From Methylocaldum marinum (GTDB lineage Bacteria; Pseudomonadota; Gammaproteobacteria; Methylococcales; Methylococcaceae), in assembly GCF_003584645.1 (NCBI RefSeq), contig NZ_AP017928.1, positions 956,981-1,020,980 of the forward strand: a stretch of 64,000 nt of DNA. The letters are read 5' to 3'. A program made the position numbers and the translations under genes. Shown piece by piece: positions 28,862 to 34,772 of this stretch; position 1 is the first letter of the stretch; each line of letters starts with the position of its first letter. The notes under the pieces were generated by a model that worked only from the letters and a program-made list of their open reading frames with translations, was not told where the DNA came from and did not search any database.

Positions 28862-29640
28862 CTAGTGCGCCTCGCGGACTGCTAATATTCGTCGGGTTCT
28901 ATCCAGATTTCGTCGCGTCTTTTCGATATAAAACGAAATGTTCTCCGCTTCAAAGACGGACAAAGCCCTCTGGTAAGCCATCACCGCCTCCTCCAGCCGG
29001 GCGGTTCCGGATCCCCGCTTCCCTAGGGCGCTAAGGGCAGTGCCCAGATTGTTCTGAGTCAGCGCCCACTGGAGCGGCGCCCGCTCACGGGCCACCTCCT
29101 CGAGTGCGGCGCGGAACGCCGTCACCGCCTCCTCCAGCCGGGCGGTCCCGGATTTCCGCTCCCCCAGGGCTCGAAGAACAACGCCCAGATTGTTCTGAGT
29201 CCTTGTCCACTGAAGCGGTGCCCGCTCGCGGGTCACCTCCTCAAGTGCCGCGTGGTAAGCCGTCACGGCTTTGGCTAAGGCGGTGGGGTCGCCTTTTTGG
29301 TACCCATAAGTCGCTAGCGCATCGGCGACGCTTACGCTCAACAGACTTCGTTCGTCGTTGCTCCAGGCGTCCTTCGTCACGGGATGCCGAATCAAGTACT
29401 GCACCAGGCCAATAAAGGGTTTCAGACGATCGGCGATGAAAGGTCCATCTTCCCTCGAATATTCGGCGGCTTCGCTAAGGGTCAGCAGCAATAGCAAGTT
29501 TTGAACATCTTCCAAAACCATCGGGGGCAGGTCCAAATTGCCAGCGGACACCGGGTGACGTCCGAACTTATTGAAGCCTTCGAGCTGTTTGTTAACCGTC
29601 CAATGGAGCTTGGGTACCGATCTCAGTACAGTCCCCCAGA
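28862..29640 (-). pseudogene. TPR-repeat protein, C-terminal part (frameshifted gene)
   Basis: Reads LIWGTVLRSVPKLHWT... from the frameshift at about 29645. The open frame from ATG 29551 (229 residues) carries SAGNLDLPPMVLEDVQNLLLLLTLSEAAEYS, DGPFIADRLKPFIGLVQYLI, and two to three TPR-like repeats (YHAALEEVTRERAPLQWTRTQNNLGVVLRALGERKSGTARLEEA and its near copy). With the upstream frame 29641-30156 it forms one protein of about 430 residues: a membrane-anchored TPR protein with an N-terminal sensor-like region. Inactive unless the frameshift is recoded or a sequencing error. Confidence 0.7.
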
Positions 29641-30156
29641 TCAGTCCTGAGCGTGGGACCGGTCCAGCAGTTCTCGAGCATAGGCGTGGCCATTGTCTAT
29701 GATCTCGTTGCTGTCAGAACCTTCGGTGGTGATGAGGCGATCGAATCGAAGAATTTGAATAGCGCTGCCGGAAATTTCACTCAGCGATTCGAAGATAAGT
29801 TTTTCCACTTCATGGTTTGGATCGTCCTCCAAGTGAGCGATGGCAATGCTGAAGCGATGGGGATCGGCTTGGGGAAGCGATTCCCGCGTCAACCATTCGA
29901 TAAACCCATGCATACCAGGCAGCTTGCCGGTTTCTTTCCAGTGGAACCAGACAATCAGAGGAATCAGGACACTCCCCACGACCAGCGCTTCCTTCCAGCG
30001 CCAATGCCGCCACCTCCAGACCAGCCACTCTTTCACCTGGCTTATCCATTCGACATGACGTTCTGGTATAGGCTGATCTACACAACATGCAGACGGAGAG
30101 CTCTTGGGCGCACGCTCGACTTTCCGCGTCAGTCCCGATTTTCGATTCCGTTTCAT
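29641..30156 (-). pseudogene. TPR-repeat protein, N-terminal part (frameshifted gene)
   Basis: 171 residues: basic N-terminus, one transmembrane helix (EALVVGSVLIPLIVWFHW), then a globular part HRFSIAIAHLEDDPNHEVEKLIFESLSEI, IQILRFDRLI and GHAYARELLDRSHAQD-stop. Adding one base after the last GAC gives HAQDLIWGTVLRS..., which continues the conserved arrangement seen in such TPR proteins. A single-base deletion is thus the likely cause. Start ATG 30156 is preceded by an AGGTGACCT stretch. Confidence 0.68.
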
Positions 30157-30319
30157 AGGTCACCTGGAGGTGGCTAGTGAATTCCAAAAACAGAGCAGGA
30201 CAGAACGGCGCCAAGGATACACAATGCTATCTAGTCAACCAATCATCACCTGCTGTCACCGGCATCGCATATTGAAAATGGTTGTGAGCTATAGAAATCT
30301 GGTGTGTGGCCGGCCTGAC

Positions 30320-30478
30320 TCAGGCGGCGGTTTTCTGCTGATCGTCTTCCGCTTCACCGAATTGATCGATGACGGCGATTCCATCCTGAAACCGCATTCC
30401 TCGTACCACATCCGGCACGAGGCGGTTCTTCAGGAACACCACTTGATACCAGCAGGCATTGGGGTCATCGGGATACGA
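30320..30478 (-). other. Short reading-frame remnant upstream of Rhs relic
   Basis: The minus strand encodes SYPDDPNACWYQVVFLKNR and on to IAVIDQFGEAEDDQQKTAA-stop, without a start because it is cut by Rhs sequence at about 30480. It looks like the end of a real gene by composition, but I do not recognise the family. Confidence 0.3.
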
Positions 30479-30479
30479 A

Positions 30480-30685
30480 GGTATCTATTATCGGTTCGAC
30501 CGGGCCGGAAACCTGGTGTACCGGCACGGGAATGGGTCTACTACCCCGAGTCCTTTGAGCCGTTGAGGATGCTCGGCGGCCGAAGCGGACCGAATCCCCT
30601 CTTGCACTATCAAAACGACACCAACGGCGGCCCGATCCGCCTGACCGACTCGACGGGCGAGATCCAATGGGCAAGGCCTTTTTAG
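30480..30685 (+). pseudogene. Rhs relic 3 (no toxin tip)
   Basis: Two joined pieces of the Rhs shell: YYRFDRAGNLV, then (after a deletion) REWVYYPESFEPL in another frame followed by LGGRSGPNPLLHYQNDTNGGPIRLTDSTGEIQWA, ending at a stop. Sequence divergence from the main Rhs is greater than for modules 1 and 2, so this is an older remnant. Confidence 0.75.
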
Positions 30686-30749
30686 AGAATTCCAGGATTT
30701 TCCTGGCTATGTCAACAACTTGGACAGAGAAAGCTGTATCGATATCGTG

Positions 30750-30884
30750 ATGTCACGCATTTGGATATTCGCTATTTTCACCGTGGTAGTGGTTATTGCA
30801 GTCGTTTACGTCGCATGGCGTTGTGAGGACTGCGCGAATACGGCCCGCCATTTCATTCGTGAATTGTTCCGTGCGCTTCATTGA
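30750..30884 (+). CDS. 44-residue membrane microprotein, copy 2
   Basis: Second copy of the gene at 21637. N-terminal hydrophobic helix (MSRIWIFAIFTVVVVIAVVY), then AWRCEDCANTARHFIRELF and a short end. The frame and length are kept, and the CEDCANTARHFIRELFRAL block is unchanged. The start overlaps an upstream stop (TGATG). It lies between Rhs relic 3 and a RAYT relic. Paired preservation over ~135 bp supports coding; function unknown. Confidence 0.6.
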   Translation: MSRIWIFAIFTVVVVIAVVYVAWRCEDCANTARHFIRELFRALH

Positions 30885-30899
30885 CTGCGCAATCGGATC

Positions 30900-31298
30900 A
30901 TGTCTTCGGATGTCGGGGGCCTTGTCCTGCCGGACCGACGGGACTGGCTGACCCTACTAGGCGAAGTCTGTACTCGCTTCAACTTCCGCCGCCCGGTTTT
31001 TCTCGGCAAAGGTGACTTCGTCGAGCGCTTCGCCCAAAAATCCCAGTCGCTCGACCAGCTCCGCGAGCTCCCCCGGGTGCAGCGCCGTCCGCTCGCACAG
31101 CCGCTCCGGCACTTCGAGTACGCTTATCCCTTGCAGCCAGACGCGATGGCACGCGCCTTCCGTACCGGCGTGTATACCCTGCAGGAGATCGCGGATCATT
31201 TCCGAGTGCGCTACTCGACCGTCAGCCGTGCGGTACAGTGGCTCGAAGCGAACGAGCGGGAAATGCAGGCTTGGAAGACCGTGAACCGACGGATGTAA
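30900..31298 (+). pseudogene. RAYT relic with internal deletion
   Basis: Encodes DRRDWLTLLGEVCTRFN (RAYT residues ~32-48) and then jumps to the C-terminal half: LDQLRELPRVQRRPLAQPL, MARAFRTGVYTLQEIADHFRVRYSTVSRAVQWLE. The HUH motif and catalytic centre are deleted. The 3' ~45 bp matches the stretch in front of the RAYT fragment at 11098. Confidence 0.75.
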
Positions 31299-31463
31299 AA
31301 TCAAGCGGCGTTCTTGCCAGTCTCGGCAAAACGGGAGTCTTGTTCTCCCTAGTGGCGGTCATTATCCCGTGGCGTGATAGCTCGATTGCTGAGCACGGCC
31401 GCAATAGCCGCTGTTCAACCGGCGTCATGTCGCATGTAGTCAGAAACTGTATGGAGATTAATA

Positions 31464-31868
31464 GTGAGAGCGGTAAGTCGCATTATATTTTTAGGCACGT
31501 GCCTGCTGCCGATAGCGTCGAATGGCAACGCAGATCTACCCGTTTCCGGAGTATATTCGAATATGGCTCTATCGGGAGGAGAGGATGTTTCCGGGATAGA
31601 ACTGTTCATAGTCGGCGCTACAGACGGTTACCATGCCTTGGTGCAATGTGCGAAGGCCGAACCTATGCCGCCGGTTTTGGTTACTGTCACCGTGAACGAG
31701 CCGGACATATCCTTTACTCTTCCTGCCGTTGCCAAAACGGGCTGCCCTGAGACTAAAGCGACAGGACGCTTGAGTGATAATGGGCTCGAGCTTAAGTTTG
31801 GCAGCCACTCGAAGCCGGTCAAATTGATTAGGGATAAGAGTTTTTGGACTCGGCAACAGGATGAGTAA
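31464..31868 (+). CDS. Small secreted protein of unknown function
   Basis: 134 residues from a GTG at 31464 preceded by GGAG. Predicted signal peptide (MRAVSRIIFLGTCLLPIASNGNA), then a beta-rich domain (VSGVYSNMALSGG, ISGIELF-type strand, PVLVTVTVNEPDISFTLPAVAKTGC, KATGRLSDNGLELKFG). Two cysteines could pair. No family recognised. Placement after Rhs/RAYT debris suggests accessory DNA; a periplasmic immunity-like role is possible but unsupported. Confidence 0.55.
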   Translation: MRAVSRIIFLGTCLLPIASNGNADLPVSGVYSNMALSGGEDVSGIELFIVGATDGYHALVQCAKAEPMPPVLVTVTVNEPDISFTLPAVAKTGCPETKATGRLSDNGLELKFGSHSKPVKLIRDKSFWTRQQDE

Positions 31869-31959
31869 AGGTTTTTCTGATAATTCAATTCATTAGTATG
31901 TGAATCTTTTTCGAAATCCGGCGTCGAGATTGCGTTCTCCGATACACTCCTTTGCCGTT

Positions 31960-32110
31960 GTTGGATGGTTTCGAACCAGAGAGCGACCAATCCTCTTGCC
32001 CACCAATCACCGAATGGGACATTTCGACTGATCATTTACCGAAATTTGCCGGAAATTTCACAATTCTTGAACGACACGCCAAGCCTCTTCGAGTAGCGTA
32101 ACGACGTCGA
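31960..32110. repeat. Diverged copy of the regulator upstream region
   Basis: GGTTTCGAACCAGAGAG, then CCGGAAATTTCACAATTCTTGAACGACAC and GAGTAGCGTAA follow the order seen upstream of the regulator at 37770-37900 and at 1535-1650, with many differences. The TGACT-type site is not preserved. An old relic. Confidence 0.5.
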
Positions 32111-32123
32111 GAAGATTCCGCAG

Positions 32124-32213
32124 TTAAGGAAGCTCTGATTAAGTCCTTCGACAGGCCTGTCCTGAGCCTGTTGAAGGGCGTGAACGGAATCAACTTGATC
32201 AGAGCTTCCTTAA
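32124..32213. repeat. Palindromic MITE-like repeat
   Basis: TTAAGGAAGCTCTGATTAAGT (first 20 bases plus one) is mirrored by ACTTGATCAGAGCTTCCTTAA about 70 bp on, enclosing CCTTCGACAGGCCTGTCCTGAGCC and its partial inverse. It could fold into one long hairpin. Confidence 0.65.
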
Positions 32214-32329
32214 GGTACGAGACGGCGCAATCCGAACGTTCGTCTAAAGAGTTGAACTGTCTACGATATCGATATTTTCTGCTTCGTCGCGGGTAACCGT
32301 GTAAGCATGTTTCTCATCAGGTGAGCCTC

Positions 32330-32830
32330 CCGGTTGATGTCCAACTCCTCGCAAGTCTGGATTGGGCTGAATACGGTGGCTGCCACGATTGTTGTCGACA
32401 TTCCGGCCACAGGCTTTCGGATAGCGCTCCGGCGGCTGCCGGTAATTGAGGACGTAACCGCTGGCCTTGGCGGTGGGCGTCTTGGGCGGCAGTTCGCGCA
32501 GCCGCTCGCCAAGCCAGGCATCGAGCTTGCCCAGGGTCGATCGCTCCTGCTTCTGTCGCCTCGTGCGGATGCCCTTGGTGTCAAGTTGGCGTTCCTTGAC
32601 TACCCGTTTGATAACGTAGAGTCGGCCGATGAAGTCGAAGGACTCGTGGAGACTAGTGCGCTTGCCGCTGTCGGCCGGGCGAGCGATGTCGTAGAACTTG
32701 CACGAAGCATTTGCGCAGCAGGCGCCTTCGGCGATCTTGCCGTCGGTGAAGACCTGATCGTAACCGGCACAGACAACCGTTGGAGCTATCGACGAAGGCG
32801 GCGCATCATCCGCGATCGATGCGGTTCGCG
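32330..32830 (-). pseudogene. IS66-family transposase (TnpC) fragment
   Basis: The minus strand reads AGYDQVFTDGKIAEGACCANASCKFYDIARPADSGKR, then SLHESFDFIGRLYVIKRVVKERQLDTKGIRTRRQ, LGKLDAWLGERLRELPPKTPTAKASGYVLNYRQPPERY and GRNVDNNR. This is the order of the IS66 TnpC DDE region (AGYxALY...EAACWAHxRRKFYD...AIGYxLNxW...DNNRAER). Key residues are eroded and both ends are missing. Long plus-strand ORFs over this stretch are its shadow. Confidence 0.7.
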
Positions 32831-32864
32831 TGCTTACCGCATCCTACAGGCTACGGAGTGGGCC

Positions 32865-33170
32865 ATGATTTACAGTATGCGACTCATCATATGCTTTGTA
32901 CTTCCTATATCGGGATGTGTTAGCGACTATCAATCCAATCGGTATGATCCATATGATACGTATTACTATAAAAATACATATCAGGGATATAAGGACCGTA
33001 AAGAAATGGCGAGAAGCCAATGCCTAGGTCTGGACTATAGTACTGGTACATATCGTAGCGGTGACATCAGCAATAAAGCTAGAAAGAAGATTCAGAAATG
33101 CTTAGATAATGTAGGAAGCAGTTCGTTTGATGATTTTATAAATAACAGTCCGTTCGATTCTAACCATTAG
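32865..33170 (+). CDS. Small putative lipoprotein
   Basis: 101 residues from ATG 32865 with GGAGTG upstream. Short signal peptide with lipobox (LIICFVLPISGC), so probably an outer-membrane-anchored lipoprotein. The mature part is Tyr/Asp/Asn-rich (SDYQSNRYDPYDTYYYKNTYQGY) with two further cysteines. The DNA is clearly AT-richer than its surroundings, like the Rhs toxin tips, suggesting transfer. No family recognised. Confidence 0.6.
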   Translation: MIYSMRLIICFVLPISGCVSDYQSNRYDPYDTYYYKNTYQGYKDRKEMARSQCLGLDYSTGTYRSGDISNKARKKIQKCLDNVGSSSFDDFINNSPFDSNH

Positions 33171-33287
33171 CAGGCTGGTGAAAGCCCTGTAGGCGAAACG
33201 GAGTCAAGGCAATCGGGGCTCTGGCCAATCGGAGCAGAGAAAGGGTAGAGAGGAGCTGCAAGGCCCGGCGCGCAGTGGGCTCCGGGG

Positions 33288-34644
33288 GGTGTCAAGTTAA
33301 CTGTGTAACTGGGGTTAGTTCATAGGGTAACTCGATTACCAAAGAGGATCACGAAGTGGTTCAACGCCCGTTTCCAATCCTGGATCGGCATGGTCCATTT
33401 CTTCTCGATCCGCTGCAGTCCCAGATACAGGATTTTCAGAATCGCCTCATCGTTTGGAAGGGCGGCTTCGGCGCTCCCGGAGACGCCGTTTGCGATTGGG
33501 AACGCGCCGCGGGTCTTGAGCAGCTTGCGCAGGCTGAAGTTGAGTGATTCGATCGCGTTGGTGGTATACAGCACTTTGCGGATCTCCGGCGGACAATCGA
33601 AAAACACAGTCAAGCGCGTCCAATCCGCCCGCCAGCTTTGGCTGATGGCTGGGTACTTCGCGTCCCAGGTGTCCGCAAACCGCGCCAGGGCAGCTTCGGC
33701 CTCGGTCAAGGTCGCGGCGCCATAAATCGCCCGCAGGTCTTTCGCCACCGCCTTGCGCTCCTTCCAGGTGACATACTGCAGGCTGTGGCGCACCTTATGG
33801 ACGATACACAGTTGGACCTGGATGTTGGGAAACACGGTTTCAATCGCTTCCGGCAGTCCCTTGAGGCCGTCGACACAGGCGATAAAGCCATCCTGAACGC
33901 CTCGGTTCTTCAACTCGGTAAAGACCGACAGCCAGAACTTGGCGCCTTCTGTGTCCGCGATCCAAAGGCCCAGCAGCTCCTTTTCGCCTTGCAGATTGAC
34001 GCCCAAAGCGAGATAGACCGCCTTGTTCTTGACCGGTCCCGCTTCGCGTGATTTGACGATCAAAGCGTCGAAATACAGGATCGGATACACCGACGCCAAG
34101 GGCCGGCTCTGCCATGCCTTCACGTCCGCCAACACCGATTCGGTCACGTTGGAGATGAGCGTCGGCGAGACTTCCACGCCATACAGTTCTTCCAGATGCC
34201 CCTGAATACCACGGGTGGATAAGCCCCGCGCATACAGCGCCAGAACCTTCTCATCAAATCCTTCGAGCCGGCGTTGGCGCTTGGAAACCAGTTGCGGCTC
34301 GAAGTCTCCGTTGCGATCCCGCGGGACCTCAATCGCCAAGGGTCCGGTTTCCGTTTGAATCGTCTTCGCCGACTTGCCGTTGCGAGAATTACCGCTGCCG
34401 CGCCCTTCCGGCGCATGGGGGGCATAGCCCAAATGGGCGGTCATCTCCGCCTCCAACGCCCGTTCCACCAGACGCCGGGTCAGCTGCTTGAGCAAGCCGT
34501 GTTCCCCCAGAATGTCTTTCGGATTCGTATAGCCTTTGAGCAATTCATCCAATAAGGCGTCTTGTTTGGCTGTGTCACTGGTCATGTTTTAGTCTCTTTT
34601 TCTGGCTGATTTTACAAACCAGTTACACAGTTCTTTTTACACCC
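33288..34644 (-). mobile_element. IS256-family insertion sequence
   Basis: Ends GGGTGTCAAGTTAACTGTG and (right end, complement) GGGTGTAAAAAGAACTGTG followed by TAACTGG on both sides form imperfect inverted repeats of ~26 bp. A matching 8-bp target duplication is not seen: the left flank is GCTCCGGG, the right flank TCGTGCTC. Confidence 0.88.
33320..34585 (-). CDS. IS256-family (Mutator-like) transposase with 14-residue insertion
   Basis: 421 residues. N-terminal region LGYAPHAPEGRGSGNSRNGKS. DDE core: YFDALIVKSREAG (Asp), FIACVDGLKGLPEAIE (Asp), QLCIVHKVRHSLQYV, and TTNAIESLNFSLRKL (Glu). After LKTRGAFP, 42 bp (33455-33496) encodes IANGVSGSAEAALP before the conserved NDEAILKILYL resumes. Family members go straight from FP to NDEA. 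The insert matches part of the GTAGGTCGGC palindromic repeat at 62719-62831. The frame is kept, but effect on activity is unknown. Confidence 0.9.
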   Translation of the reverse strand: MTSDTAKQDALLDELLKGYTNPKDILGEHGLLKQLTRRLVERALEAEMTAHLGYAPHAPEGRGSGNSRNGKSAKTIQTETGPLAIEVPRDRNGDFEPQLVSKRQRRLEGFDEKVLALYARGLSTRGIQGHLEELYGVEVSPTLISNVTESVLADVKAWQSRPLASVYPILYFDALIVKSREAGPVKNKAVYLALGVNLQGEKELLGLWIADTEGAKFWLSVFTELKNRGVQDGFIACVDGLKGLPEAIETVFPNIQVQLCIVHKVRHSLQYVTWKERKAVAKDLRAIYGAATLTEAEAALARFADTWDAKYPAISQSWRADWTRLTVFFDCPPEIRKVLYTTNAIESLNFSLRKLLKTRGAFPIANGVSGSAEAALPNDEAILKILYLGLQRIEKKWTMPIQDWKRALNHFVILFGNRVTL

Positions 34645-34772
34645 TCGTGCTCTCCGGGCCGCACTTTACAGGGGTTAGCCAAAGGTGATGACTGTTTCCA
34701 TCATCCGCGCCTAACAAGACGTGAATTCACCGGCCACTGCCCGCAAGACTTTAGTCAATCCGATATACGGCA

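Noticed and set aside
32334-32864. Plus-strand frame upstream of the small lipoprotein as its N-terminal part
   Set aside because: It is antisense to an IS66 transposase fragment; the lipoprotein has its own ribosome site and signal peptide at 32865.
33280-34652. 8-bp target duplication for the IS256 element
   Set aside because: GCTCCGGG on the left and TCGTGCTC on the right do not match.
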